A DNA stretch of 64,000 nt from Methanothrix soehngenii GP6. Its GTDB lineage: Archaea > Halobacteriota > Methanosarcinia > Methanotrichales > Methanotrichaceae. The notes below the pieces were generated by a model. That model saw only the letters and a program-made list of their open reading frames with translations, did no database searches and was not told where the DNA came from. Shown here one piece after another: positions 7,953 through 17,216 of the stretch. Position 1 is the stretch's first letter, and every line of letters starts with the position of its first letter. A program made the position numbers and the translations under genes. The DNA is taken from assembly GCF_000204415.1 (NCBI RefSeq), contig NC_015416.1, positions 1,860,001-1,924,000 of the forward strand. Direction: 5' to 3'.

Positions 7953-9492
7953 TCAGTATCAATAAAATCGATAACCTATGCCCCAGGCCGGATCCGCTCT
8001 CAACCACTCGATGATCAATGCTCCCTGGAATTAGCCGTTCATCATCCCGGTTCTCGCGATCAGGCGATGGATAATCTGCCTGGCCATCTCCCAGATCGCT
8101 CACTTTGGACATTCCACTTCCGCCGGTATCATTCCGGGAAGGATCGGACGGGCTGCTCACCTCCTCTTCCTCCACCGTAACCCGGAGGGCAGAAGTTCTG
8201 GTGCTATAATCATTCCCCCGCACATCCCGATATCTCACCATGGAGGAGGGAATGCTGATTCCATCCGGATCCATCACCCGCAGCCGAATCTTCCGGGCGG
8301 CCTTCTCGCCTGGGGAGAGCATGAAGGATTCATTCAGCTCTCCCGAGATCAGCTCTGCTCCCTGGGGAACCATCTCCGCCATCGTCAGCACCGCTTTTCT
8401 GTTGCCTCGATTCTCCAGCTCCAAAGATATCATCACCTCTTCGCCTGCCTTTACCCTCTTGGGGCTGATGCTTCTCTTGGCATCGATCAAGGGTCCGGTA
8501 ACATCTATCACCGGCCTGTTGGAATGGATGGTGTAAATCCTCTTCCCCATGCGGAACGAGGCTACGGCATCAGGAAGAGAGATGCCCATGGCTGGCTCTA
8601 TGGGCTTGATACAATAGCTGACCGTCTTCGTCTGACCCGGCTCGAGAACGATCTTCCACTGGAGGGTTTCATTGCTGTGAAATTCCTTTCCCGTGGAGTC
8701 GGACAGATCCACGGAAAATGTCCTGTTTCCATAGTTGCTGAGGGAATTGATCACATAGTAGCTTTCAGATAACTCCTGTGTCTCTTCAACCCTCTTGTAA
8801 AGCCGGAGAGGGCCGGATATATGCGCTTTGCCGCCGCCCCATGACTGATGGGAATTTCCATCCGGATCAGTGTATTGAGCATGCACCCTGACCTGCAGAT
8901 CGCCCGCTTCGAGCATATATGGAGCCACCAGATCGATCCTGATGGGATCGGTTTGGGCCGTCTTTTTCTTATCATCCCAGGCGGATCCCGCCAAAAGGCT
9001 TGATATGTTGAACCTCCTGCTGAATATCGGCGGACTGGAATCGACGGTTATCTTCAGGTCTTCTGCATCAACGGCGCCTCGATTCTCCACGGACAGTAGC
9101 ATTTTGATGTCCTCCCCGCCCCGGTAGATATCGTTATCGAAGCTTAAAATCAGAGATATCTCCGGGGCGCTGGGAAGCTGCATTCTCACAATGGCATAAG
9201 GCTCATCCTTGTCCGCTCCCTCTACGATCTTCAGGGCGCTGATCCTCAAGGAATCGTTTATGACGAACCACTCGCCAGCATGAAGAGCCCGGCGAGCAAT
9301 GGGGCGTTCATCCTCCTGCAGCTCCACCAAGACCATGAGCTTCTCCTCCAGGGAGAAGTCGGCCAGGGTCAGGGTGTAGTCCTCCAATGTCAATTGCTCT
9401 TTCCAGTGAAGCTCGCCTGAGACCCCCTGGCCCCAGACTGTTGCCTGAGCGGTGGAGACCGCCAAGATCAGGATCAAAAAGGCTCTGATCAT
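7912..9492 (-). CDS. Membrane-anchored surface protein with CARDB/DUF11-like domains
   Basis: 526 residues. Signal peptide (MIRAFLILILAVSTAQA), a large extracellular part, and a C-terminal anchor helix ([20 protein letters not shown]). Two stretches look like CARDB or DUF11 beta-sandwich modules, RGGEDIKMLLSVENRGAVDA near residue 125 and VKAGEEVMISLELENRGNR near 345; both are cell-adhesion/surface folds. A low-complexity Ser/Asp/Gly linker precedes the anchor. It follows the next upstream gene by 1 nt, so the two form an operon of surface proteins. Substrate or partner unknown. Confidence 0.75.
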   Translation of the reverse strand: MIRAFLILILAVSTAQATVWGQGVSGELHWKEQLTLEDYTLTLADFSLEEKLMVLVELQEDERPIARRALHAGEWFVINDSLRISALKIVEGADKDEPYAIVRMQLPSAPEISLILSFDNDIYRGGEDIKMLLSVENRGAVDAEDLKITVDSSPPIFSRRFNISSLLAGSAWDDKKKTAQTDPIRIDLVAPYMLEAGDLQVRVHAQYTDPDGNSHQSWGGGKAHISGPLRLYKRVEETQELSESYYVINSLSNYGNRTFSVDLSDSTGKEFHSNETLQWKIVLEPGQTKTVSYCIKPIEPAMGISLPDAVASFRMGKRIYTIHSNRPVIDVTGPLIDAKRSISPKRVKAGEEVMISLELENRGNRKAVLTMAEMVPQGAELISGELNESFMLSPGEKAARKIRLRVMDPDGISIPSSMVRYRDVRGNDYSTRTSALRVTVEEEEVSSPSDPSRNDTGGSGMSKVSDLGDGQADYPSPDRENRDDERLIPGSIDHRVVESGSGLGHRLSILLILIILLLSVALGRYL

Positions 9493-9493
9493 C

Positions 9494-10642
9494 TCAATGC
9501 CTTAAGAGCAGATAGATCGTCAGCATGATCAATGCCGCATAGATGTACAATCGATTTCCGTCCTCCAATGAGCCTCCGATCATGGAGTTGGCATTCTTTG
9601 CTGGGGAGCTTTTTCCCCACGAGCTATCCTGCAGAGGGTTATCTGTGCTGGCACTCGATCCAATCCCATACCGGCTTGACGCATCATCTTTCGTCTCAAT
9701 AGCATCGCCCTTTGCTCCCTTCTTCTCATCATCGACCTCTGCAGAGGTACTATCGGTCTTTGAAGAATTCTCGCTGTCATCATCCGGCTCATCGACGGGA
9801 TCCTCTTTGTCGATCTGCTCATCCTTTATGCTCGTTTTTTCATCGCTATCACCAGAGGAGAGATCCTCTGCACCGGAGGAGGCATTCTTAGCCTCAAAGG
9901 ATACCCCTTTGGGGGCATAGAATATGACCACCTCATCGCGCTTTACCATTAGCTTTTTCGTCTTTTCATACTCTATTCTGGTATCATCATCCTGCCATCT
10001 GACCGATAGATTGTGAATGCCCTCTTTGAGCTTTATCGTACCCAGCTCAGCACTGCTCTCCTTTCCCACCTTTTTGCTCTTCTCGAAGCTGCCGTCTGCA
10101 TAGAGAAATGCCTCCAGCTCCCGTGAGTTCTCATTGACCAGATTCACTGTTATCTCAAACTCCTCAGGCTCCTCATTGAGGGTAGTGTAAAGGTTTACCG
10201 ATGTCTCGGCCGTGATATCCTTTGTCTCCTCCACCTCAAAGGAACTCTTCACGTCCTCATCCCACCAGCTTATCTTGAAAGTATGACTCCCCTTCTCCAG
10301 AGGGTAGCTGTCTATCTTTTGATCCGCTCCTGAGGAGATCGACTTGCGGTCTATCAATTCCGAATCTATAAACAGGGAGACATCAAGCTTCTCATTGTCA
10401 TTGTTCGTGATATAGACGTGTACTGGGATTCCTTCTTTTGCCGATGTATTCCCTTCCGTCAAGTTCGATGGTGCAGCATCAGTTGAGAGATTCGTCTCCT
10501 CCCCGCTGGCAAGGCATATCTGGGTGGGAATGATGATTGAAAGCAGAATGCTAGCCCCGAAAAGGGCGGTGAGAATAAAAGCAAATGTTGTATCTCTTCT
10601 CCCAGGCAATGGACTGCACCTCATGTATATCAAATGCGCCAT
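9494..10642 (-). CDS. Acidic membrane-anchored surface protein
   Basis: 382 residues. An N-terminal hydrophobic segment (FILTALFGASILLSIIIP, about 23-40) serves as signal or anchor and a C-terminal helix (LYIYAALIMLTIYLLLRH) ends the protein. Between them are two similar modules with the pattern (V/I)NxxxxxLxVxLFxDxxxxxRKxI...G.H.(F/L).(I/V).W.D, each about 90 residues (HTFKISWWDED and HNLSVRWQDDD), which resemble small Ig-like domains. A very acidic Ser/Asp/Glu-rich linker follows at about 250-340. It is the first gene of a two-gene operon with the CARDB-like protein. An ATG six codons downstream is an alternative start. Confidence 0.7.
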   Translation of the reverse strand: MAHLIYMRCSPLPGRRDTTFAFILTALFGASILLSIIIPTQICLASGEETNLSTDAAPSNLTEGNTSAKEGIPVHVYITNNDNEKLDVSLFIDSELIDRKSISSGADQKIDSYPLEKGSHTFKISWWDEDVKSSFEVEETKDITAETSVNLYTTLNEEPEEFEITVNLVNENSRELEAFLYADGSFEKSKKVGKESSAELGTIKLKEGIHNLSVRWQDDDTRIEYEKTKKLMVKRDEVVIFYAPKGVSFEAKNASSGAEDLSSGDSDEKTSIKDEQIDKEDPVDEPDDDSENSSKTDSTSAEVDDEKKGAKGDAIETKDDASSRYGIGSSASTDNPLQDSSWGKSSPAKNANSMIGGSLEDGNRLYIYAALIMLTIYLLLRH

Positions 10643-10794
10643 GATGCTTTAAATATCATTTGGTAAGCAAAAAATTAAGATTCATGTTAATATTAGTCTA
10701 TTGAATAGATTTTAAATCGGATATTTTATTCCTCATAACGAAAGTATTATCTACGAGAGGTTGAGATAAAGCCATCGAGAGGATGAGATAATTG

Positions 10795-11157
10795 ATGGAT
10801 ACTGCCATCATGCTTTTGGTAGTGGAGGGAGTGCCCTTCCTGGCCCTGGTCTATTATCTGATTCACAAGAAGCAGATGTTCATGCTGGAGAGGGGGATCG
10901 AGAAGAAGGAGGACAGATATGTGAGAGCTGAGCGCAGAATAATCAATGGACTCTTCTTAACCCTGGCCGGATTCTCCATGATCCTGGCACCTCAGTTGGC
11001 ATCCATTGCGGGAATAGAGGCACAGCTATCCTTTGACCTTCTGCTGGTAAGCATGATACTGCTCTGCGCCGGATTGGCCATGCTGATTGGCGGAGAGCTG
11101 CTCAAGTACAGGACCGCCCCGCTTGATGGCTCTGATGGACCGGCAGAGCTGAAATGA
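10795..11157 (+). CDS. Small membrane protein (DUF6249-like layout)
   Basis: About 120 residues with three hydrophobic segments: IMLLVVEGVPFLALVYYLI (5-25), LFLTLAGFSMILAPQLA (about 53-70) and LLLVSMILLCAGLAMLIGG (about 83-101). A basic/acidic loop (KKQMFMLERGIEKKEDRY) lies between the first two. The HKKQMFMLERGI pattern is typical of small archaeal and bacterial membrane proteins of unknown function (DUF6249 type). The ATG at 10795 directly follows an in-frame TTG at 10792, with GAGAGGATGAG upstream. It is divergent from the surface-protein operon. Confidence 0.65.
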   Translation: MDTAIMLLVVEGVPFLALVYYLIHKKQMFMLERGIEKKEDRYVRAERRIINGLFLTLAGFSMILAPQLASIAGIEAQLSFDLLLVSMILLCAGLAMLIGGELLKYRTAPLDGSDGPAELK

Positions 11158-11231
11158 GAGAAGAGAACCAAATCCGCGATCATCGATAAGGGCGCAACAA
11201 TACTGGAAGATCCATAGAAAATACCCCAGAA

Positions 11232-11285
11232 GAGGACACCCTGGCCGCAAGATGTCCTCACTCTTCCTAAACCCATTGCGGCCAG
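11232..11285. other. Pseudoknot-like or switch-like RNA element candidate
   Basis: Two stems share sequence. Arm GAGGACA (11232-11238) pairs with TGTCCTC (11253-11259). The loop between them holds CTGGCCGCAA (11241-11250), which pairs perfectly with TTGCGGCCAG (11276-11285). The result is either an H-type pseudoknot or two alternative hairpins. It lies between the convergent genes ending at 11157 and 11367, so it could be a 3' element, a bidirectional terminator-like structure or a small RNA. The pairing is seen; function is inferred. Confidence 0.5.
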
Positions 11286-11366
11286 GCATCCATAATGGCA
11301 TCTAAACTAGAGGGCTATTAATTCCTGCATACACATGCTGCTTTCTGCTATCATCACCTCCGCACT

Positions 11367-11567
11367 TCACTGACCGGTGTAGATTTTAAGCATCCTGACC
11401 GGCCTTTCCTTCCTGTCCACAATCAGAACATCTTCGCCATTCTCGATTCCCGGATCCGTTGCGATCACTTGCCCGGGGAATAAGCGTCCCCCCCGGGCGA
11501 CAAAAGGCACCGCCGCATCCGAGATCACCACTTTGCTAACCGACGAATCGTTTTTATCACTCCACAT
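11367..11567 (-). CDS. Stand-alone PUA-like domain protein
   Basis: 66 residues. The sequence VVISDAAVPFVARGGRLFPGQVIATDPGI, with ENGEDVLIVD following, resembles the RNA-binding PUA domain found at the C terminus of archaeosine tRNA-ribosyltransferases and other tRNA/rRNA modification enzymes: Ser/Asp start, ARGG turn, then the D..I..GEDVLIVD strand. No catalytic domain is attached, so it may be a separate RNA-binding subunit. The start is ATG at 11565-11567 and the upstream region is AT-rich. Confidence 0.6.
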   Translation of the reverse strand: MWSDKNDSSVSKVVISDAAVPFVARGGRLFPGQVIATDPGIENGEDVLIVDRKERPVRMLKIYTGQ

Positions 11568-12006
11568 TGCACAACCACCTCTATCCTTTATCTGTGATTA
11601 ATAGGGATATAGATCTTATTAAGTAATAAACTTTTTGATTGAATTATTACCATGGTTAAGGGTCCGGCCAAACCGGGCGTCCTCAATATCCCATGCCTCG
11701 ATCTCATCGTCTCTGATCCCCGAATGATGCCGGTTGGAGTATGACAATGGCCCCGGACGAGCTGGCGGCTGCATGCTTAATTTAAACCTGCCAGCTTTTG
11801 AGAGGACGGACCTCGCCAGCAACTTGGCCGCGAGGGGAGAGATATTCAGGCGGGTGCTTGAGAGGCAGCATACTGGCTTAGTGCAAACGTTGGGCTGGCC
11901 GCATGATCTTCATGCTTTTTTTCGGATGTGCAAGCACATAATTATTAACAAAAACGATTTATACTTCGCCTAGTCTTAATAACCACAGTTCATATGAGGA
12001 ATTGAT
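11568..12006. promoter_or_regulatory. btuF-like upstream region with hairpin and palindrome
   Basis: No convincing gene, although short frames are open here. Before the binding-protein gene there is a GCATGA-TCT-TCATGC hairpin (11901-11915) followed by seven T, which looks like a terminator or attenuator. The palindrome TGTGC-AA-GCACA (11927-11938) follows, then a TATA-like TTTATACTT near 11959-11967. The palindrome sits just upstream of the TATA-like sequence, a plausible metal- or corrinoid-responsive operator. A cobalamin riboswitch core was looked for and not seen. Confidence 0.4.
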
Positions 12007-13110
12007 ATGCAAATACGACTGTTTTCCGCGCCTATGGCCCTTTGCCTGATAGCATCTATGCTGATGGCATCGGCATGGGCAGCTGAATATCCCCTGACCA
12101 TCACCGACTCTGCAGGAAGAGAGGTCACCTTCAACCAGCCTATTGAGAGGGTGATCGTCACCAGCTCGGATGCTGCCGAGGCAGTTGTGATGCTGGGAGC
12201 GGCAGATAAGGTGGTAGGAATCTCAGATACAGTGAAGAATAAGGGCTACTACTTCCCCGATCTCAAGGGAAAGCAGAGTGTAGGGAAATGGAATGCTCTG
12301 GACTATGAGATGATCGGCGCGATCGCCAGCGATGGAGAGGATGCCATTGTGCCAGATATCGTGGTCATTGGCTACAGCTATCCGGACAAGAGCTACGGCA
12401 TATACGGCCTGGAGGAGGGACTGGAGCCCTTCGAGAACATCAAGGCGGTAGCGCTGGAGTTCACCAAGCCGCAGAACATGACCCGCGAGATCGAGGTTTT
12501 AGGCCAGATCCTGGGCAAGGAGGAGCAAGCTTCCGATTACATTAGCTGGTATGATGAAAAGATCAACTCTGTCAAGGATGCAGTGGACGGGATGAACTTG
12601 CCCGAGGCATATGTGGAGTGGAGCTCCAGTGGCGGCGATATTTCCACTCTGGGCCCGGGGTCTGCATTTGACCAGGTGCTGAAAGTGGCAAAGGGCTACA
12701 ACATCGCCAGCGCCCTGGAAGAGAGCTATCCAAAGGTGGACTGGGAATGGGTGGTAACAGAAAATCCTGAGATAATCATCGTGAGACAGACCCAACCAGC
12801 AGGACATACCGAGATCGGCTGGGAGTCTGCTCCCTCACAGGAGGCCTCAAAACTGCAGGCTGCGAAGAATGAGCTTCTGGACAGATCAGGAGCAAGCGGA
12901 ACCTCAGCCGCAAAGTCCGACCGGATCTATTTCATAGATTGGGATATCATGAACGGCCTGGACCAGGTGGTGGGCGCGACCTATCTGGCGAAGGTGCTCC
13001 ACCCCGACGTGGATCTCAATCCGGAGGAGGTATACCGCGAATATTTAGAGCGTCTGGGCCTTGAGTATCCCGAGGGAAGGACGATGGTCTATCCGGAGAT
13101 TGAGGATTGA
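12007..13110 (+). CDS. BtuF/FepB-type metal-chelate ABC binding protein
   Basis: 367 residues. Signal peptide ending near ASAWA (residues 16-20). A periplasmic-binding-protein fold of the siderophore/cobalamin (TroA-like, PF01497) class follows: YPLTITDSAGREVTFNQPIERVIV, cited in part here, is the standard opening, and LGAADKVVGISD and PEIIIV are further family strings. It captures an iron siderophore, corrinoid or other metal chelate outside the cell for a BtuCD-type transporter. A terminator follows, so it is transcribed alone, directly ahead of the CobN-type gene. A BtuC-type permease is encoded at 31023. Substrate is inferred from context (CobN), not shown. Confidence 0.85.
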   Translation: MQIRLFSAPMALCLIASMLMASAWAAEYPLTITDSAGREVTFNQPIERVIVTSSDAAEAVVMLGAADKVVGISDTVKNKGYYFPDLKGKQSVGKWNALDYEMIGAIASDGEDAIVPDIVVIGYSYPDKSYGIYGLEEGLEPFENIKAVALEFTKPQNMTREIEVLGQILGKEEQASDYISWYDEKINSVKDAVDGMNLPEAYVEWSSSGGDISTLGPGSAFDQVLKVAKGYNIASALEESYPKVDWEWVVTENPEIIIVRQTQPAGHTEIGWESAPSQEASKLQAAKNELLDRSGASGTSAAKSDRIYFIDWDIMNGLDQVVGATYLAKVLHPDVDLNPEEVYREYLERLGLEYPEGRTMVYPEIED

Positions 13111-13119
13111 TCGCAACAA

Positions 13120-13149
13120 GATGCCTGTGAGGCATCCTTATTCTTTTTT
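13120..13149 (+). terminator. Hairpin plus T-tract after the btuF-like gene
   Basis: GATGCCT (13120-13126) pairs with AGGCATC (13130-13136) around a GTG loop, followed by a T-rich stretch to 13149. It should end the btuF-like transcript, so the downstream cobN-like gene likely has its own promoter in 13150-13253, where ATAGTTATTAATAG is a TATA candidate. Confidence 0.7.
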
Positions 13150-13253
13150 AGATGGGTTTTTATGTTATTTGATCCGAAATAGTTATTAATAGAATACAAG
13201 AAAAACAGAATACATCACACCAAATTGCAATCCCTCAATCGGCAGGTAATCGA

Positions 13254-16200
13254 ATGAAGTTAGTCTCTATAACCTGGAGCAGTGAGCTGCCCCACCTGAT
13301 GCAGGGGGCCAGAGAGCTCTCCTTTAACCTGGAGGCCTGGTCCTATACCCAGCTTGACGATCCCGTCCAACTGGAGAAATGCCTGAAATCACTGAAAAGC
13401 GCTCAGATGGTCCTGATCCATCCATCGAACGACCCCTGCTGGGATGAGATCATTCCCTCCCTCAGCCCCAGCACGCCAGTGATCTCCTTTGGCCGGGACC
13501 CATCGCTCTGGACCGTGGCCAATGTCCCGATGGATACTACCCTGACCGTCAACCGCTATGCCCTGTTCGGCGGGCGGAAGAACTTCAAGAACCTGCTCAA
13601 GTATGCCTGCAACCAGGCCCTGAAGACGAGCTTCCAGCTCGAACCGCCAGAGGAGATCCTCTGGCAGGGGCTCTATCATCCCCGATCTGAGACGGCCTTC
13701 GCAACCGTTGATGAGTACCTGGAATGGTATCAGGGCAAGGAACGATCGTGGGTGGGCCTGATCTTCTCCCGCACCTCCTGGGCAAACGAGGATCTGAAGG
13801 TCGTAGATGCCGCCATACTGGAGCTGGAAAAGGAGTTCGACGTCCTCCCTGCATTCTGTTTCGGCATGGGAGATTCCGATCTGGGCGCCTGGTCCAGCGT
13901 AGAGGTGGCCAAGAGGTTCTTCTCAGGAAGAGTGGAGGCTATAGTCAACCTCCAGCCCATCTTCCGCTCCAGAAACAGCGATGAGGCACTCCAGACCATG
14001 AAAGCCCTGAATGTGCCCATATTCCATCCTGCGGTCGTCTATCATAAGACAGAGGAGGAATGGAAGGATGATGTGCACGGCCTGTCCAGCAGCGAGGTGG
14101 GCTGGTCTGTGGCCATGCCGGAGTTTGAAGGAGTGATAGAGCCTCTGATGATAGGAGCGACGAGCCGCTCTGAGATGGACGGGGCACAGATAGAGAAGCA
14201 TGTGCCCATCCCGGAGAGGGTTTCAAAGCTCGCGAGAAGGGTCAAAAAATGGGTCGCCCTGAAGAACAAGCCGGTATCCGAGCGCCGGGTGGCTTTCATC
14301 CTGCACAACAATCCCTGTGCTTCAGTGGAGGCTTCAGTTGGTGGCGGAGCGCATATCGATACCCTGGAGAGCGTTGCTCGCATCATGGACCGGATGGTCC
14401 AGGCCGGATACTCGCTGCAGAGCCCACCCAAGACGGGAAAGGAGCTGATTGAGACCATCATGGCCAGAAAGGCGATATCGGAGTTTCGCTGGACCTCGAT
14501 CGAGGAGATCATCAAGCGAGGAGGAGCCCTCGCCCTCTTGAGCGAAGAGGAATACCGGCAATGGTTCGACCTGCTATCCCCCGTCGTCCGGGATCAGATG
14601 ATCGAGGCCTGGGGAAGGCCGCCAGGGGAGGAGAAGGACGGAATTCCCGCTGCCATGCTCTATCAGGGGAAGATCGTTATCACTGGGGTGGAATACGGAA
14701 ATGCCCTGGTCTGCACCCAGCCCAAGAGGGGGTGCGCCGGGTCTCGCTGCGATGGCCAGGTCTGCAAGATATTGCACGATCCCCAGGTGCCGCCCACTCA
14801 TCAGTATCTGGCCACCTACCGCTATATCGAGAGCTGCTTTGGCGCAGACCTGATTGTGCATGTAGGAACCCATGGCAACCTGGAGTTTCTGCCCGGAAAG
14901 TCGGTGGGCCTCTCCGCCGACTGCTATCCCGATATCGCGATCGGCGATATGCCGCACCTTTACATCTACAACTCGGACAACCCCCCGGAAGGGACCATAG
15001 CCAAGAGAAGGAGCTATGCCACTTTAGTCGACCACATGCAGGTGGTGATGACTGACTCCGAACTCTATGGAGAGCTTAAAGAGCTGGAGGACAGGATCTC
15101 CGAGTACAGACGGGCGGTCCTCTCGGAGGGCGGAAGAGCCCATGCCCTCGAGCATATCATCCTAAATCTGCTGGAGAAGAGCAACCTGGCAGGCGAGATC
15201 AATCTGAAGAGGCTCATCGCCAGCGGCGCGAGCTTCGAAGAGATCCTGGAGAGGGCACACGACAAGATCTCCCAGCTCTACAATACCCAGATCCCCGACG
15301 GTATGCATATATTCGGAGAGCTTCCCGCGGGCAAGAGAAGAGAGGAGATGATCCGGGCCATTCTCCGGGCTGAGGTGAGAGGAGCTGCTGCCCTCCTGCT
15401 GGGACGGGAGGTCACGGCCAATATCGAGGATCTTAGAGAGTTGGACGGACTGGGTGGGGACCTGGTCCGGGCAATCATAGCCGACAGGAGAGGCAAGATC
15501 GAAGGCCAGGAAAAGAGCAGTATATCGAGACTGCTGGAGGAGCGCTCTATTGGAAAGGAAAGCCCGGCCTTAGACCTCTTGCGAGATCGAATAGAAGAGC
15601 TCAGCTGGAGGATCGAGGAGTCCAGGGAGATGGAAAGCCTATTGAGGGGCTTTTCCGCAGGATTCATCGAGCCAGGACCATCGGGGCTGATGAGCAAGGG
15701 AAAGATCGAGATCCTGCCCACGGGGAGGAACTTCTTCTCCCTGGACCCCTCGGCAGTTCCCACCGAGGCCGCCTGGATGGTGGGACGAAGGCTGGCCGAC
15801 AGCCTGCTGGAGAAGTATGAAAAAGAGCAGGGACGGCTTCCTGAGAACGTGGGGATGTTCTGGATGGCAGGCGATGTGATGTATGCCGATGGGGAGCAGA
15901 TGTCCCAGATGTTCCATCTCATCGGCGTCATGCCGGTCTGGAAGGGGGGGAAGCTGAAGGGCTATGAAGTGATACCTCTCGAGGAACTGGGCCGGCCCAG
16001 GATAGACCTGACCGTGAGGGTCTCAGGCATCACCCGAGACTGCTTTTACAACTGCATTGAGATCATGGACCAGGCCATCTGTGAGGTCGCAGCACTGGAC
16101 GAGCCACAAGATATGAACTTTCTGCATAAGCATGACCTGGAGAACGGATCTCATCATCGCATCTTCGCCAGCCGCCCAGGAACCTATGGCAATGGAGTGA

Positions 16201-16973
16201 ACCTGGCAGTCTATGCCAGCGCCTGGAAAGCGGATAAGGATCTTTCGGACGTGTTCATCTACTGGAATGGTTACGCTTACGGCAAGGGCGTCTTCGGCGA
16301 GGAATCCCAGGATGGTTTGATCAAGCAGCTGAAGAGCGTGGACGTCACCTTCAACAAGACCACCACGGATGAGAAGGATCTGTTCGGCTGCTGCTGTTAC
16401 TTTGGAAACCAGGGAGGTATGACTGCGGCCGCCCGGGAGGTCTCGGGGCACCATGTTGAGGCCTACTATGGTGATACCAGAGATGCCGATCGGGTGGAGG
16501 TTCGCACCCTGAGCGATGAGGTCAGGCGGGTCGTTCGCACCAAACTGCTCAATCCCAAGTGGATCGCGGGGATGAAAAGGCACGGCTATAAGGGAGCAGG
16601 GGACATCTCCAAACGCGTAGGCCGGGTCTACGGCTGGGAGGCGACGACACAAGAGGTGGATGACTGGATATTCGACGACATTGCCCGGACCTTCGTCATG
16701 GACGAGGAGAACCGCAAGTTCTTCCAGGAGAACAATCCCTGGGCGATGGAAGAGATGAGCAGGAGGCTGTTGGAGGCCGAGCAGAGAGGCCTGTGGAAGG
16801 CAGATCCTGAGGTTTTAGATGCCCTCAAGAACCTTTACCTGGAGATCGAGGGCTGGATAGAGGAGAGAATGGGAGACGTGGAGGGCGAGATCCAGGGTGG
16901 ATCGATCGATGTCTTCAATGCCGATGAGGTTCTTGCCTGGAAGAAGAGGATGAGCAAGGTTCTGGGAGATTGA
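13254..16973 (+). CDS. cobN: CobN-type cobaltochelatase/Mg-chelatase large subunit
   Basis: 1239 residues, normal length for CobN/ChlH (usually about 1200-1300). The large subunit binds the tetrapyrrole and inserts the metal, driven by a ChlI/ChlD-type AAA+ motor. Family motifs include FGRDPSLW, EASVGGGAHIDTLESVAR, a Cys-rich stretch GCAGSRCDGQVCK near residue 495, and VHVGTHGNLEFLPGK near 538. ALVCTQPKRG, NPWAMEEMSRRLLEA and PEVLDALKNLYLEIEG mark the conserved C-terminal half. The probable partner is the ChlID-type gene at 28337-30379. In anaerobic methanogens cobalt insertion into sirohydrochlorin is done by CbiX/CfbA, so archaeal CobN may handle another metal or recycle a tetrapyrrole; the substrate is uncertain. 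Confidence 0.9.
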   Translation: MKLVSITWSSELPHLMQGARELSFNLEAWSYTQLDDPVQLEKCLKSLKSAQMVLIHPSNDPCWDEIIPSLSPSTPVISFGRDPSLWTVANVPMDTTLTVNRYALFGGRKNFKNLLKYACNQALKTSFQLEPPEEILWQGLYHPRSETAFATVDEYLEWYQGKERSWVGLIFSRTSWANEDLKVVDAAILELEKEFDVLPAFCFGMGDSDLGAWSSVEVAKRFFSGRVEAIVNLQPIFRSRNSDEALQTMKALNVPIFHPAVVYHKTEEEWKDDVHGLSSSEVGWSVAMPEFEGVIEPLMIGATSRSEMDGAQIEKHVPIPERVSKLARRVKKWVALKNKPVSERRVAFILHNNPCASVEASVGGGAHIDTLESVARIMDRMVQAGYSLQSPPKTGKELIETIMARKAISEFRWTSIEEIIKRGGALALLSEEEYRQWFDLLSPVVRDQMIEAWGRPPGEEKDGIPAAMLYQGKIVITGVEYGNALVCTQPKRGCAGSRCDGQVCKILHDPQVPPTHQYLATYRYIESCFGADLIVHVGTHGNLEFLPGKSVGLSADCYPDIAIGDMPHLYIYNSDNPPEGTIAKRRSYATLVDHMQVVMTDSELYGELKELEDRISEYRRAVLSEGGRAHALEHIILNLLEKSNLAGEINLKRLIASGASFEEILERAHDKISQLYNTQIPDGMHIFGELPAGKRREEMIRAILRAEVRGAAALLLGREVTANIEDLRELDGLGGDLVRAIIADRRGKIEGQEKSSISRLLEERSIGKESPALDLLRDRIEELSWRIEESREMESLLRGFSAGFIEPGPSGLMSKGKIEILPTGRNFFSLDPSAVPTEAAWMVGRRLADSLLEKYEKEQGRLPENVGMFWMAGDVMYADGEQMSQMFHLIGVMPVWKGGKLKGYEVIPLEELGRPRIDLTVRVSGITRDCFYNCIEIMDQAICEVAALDEPQDMNFLHKHDLENGSHHRIFASRPGTYGNGVNLAVYASAWKADKDLSDVFIYWNGYAYGKGVFGEESQDGLIKQLKSVDVTFNKTTTDEKDLFGCCCYFGNQGGMTAAAREVSGHHVEAYYGDTRDADRVEVRTLSDEVRRVVRTKLLNPKWIAGMKRHGYKGAGDISKRVGRVYGWEATTQEVDDWIFDDIARTFVMDEENRKFFQENNPWAMEEMSRRLLEAEQRGLWKADPEVLDALKNLYLEIEGWIEERMGDVEGEIQGGSIDVFNADEVLAWKKRMSKVLGD

Positions 16974-17216
16974 ACCGGGGCCAAGCATAACGATGAACGG
17001 ACTTCTGGTGAGCTTGATTCCTGCAAGGGGGCAGAGGGGGCTTATGCTATCCTATGGGCCGATCTGGCAGCCTTGCATAGGAGCCTTCCCAATTATCTGC
17101 TGGCGAAGGTGGCCGCTCCTCTGCTTTACATCACCGCCTTCTTTTTCGCACTGGGGGCAACATCAGGATGAACCAAGTGAGCTAGCTGGATTACTGGAGA
17201 AGCTTTGAGGAGCCTC
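16974..17216 (+). other. Open frame continuing after the cobN stop
   Basis: Directly after the cobN TGA the same frame stays open to a TGA at about 17169-17171. It reads NDERTSGELDS, then ILWADLAALHRSLPNYLLAK and a hydrophobic end LLYITAFFFALGATSG. That end resembles a membrane segment. There is no clear ribosome binding site or ATG in this frame. It may be a small membrane protein with a TTG start, a decayed tail or chance. Confidence 0.25.

Noticed and set aside
11734-11973. 79-codon plus frame before the btuF-like gene
   Set aside because: No motif; it overlaps the hairpin and TATA-like sequence that look regulatory.
11568-12006. Cobalamin riboswitch before the btuF-like gene
   Set aside because: The conserved B12-box-like and GCC core elements could not be found; archaeal cobalamin riboswitches are rare.
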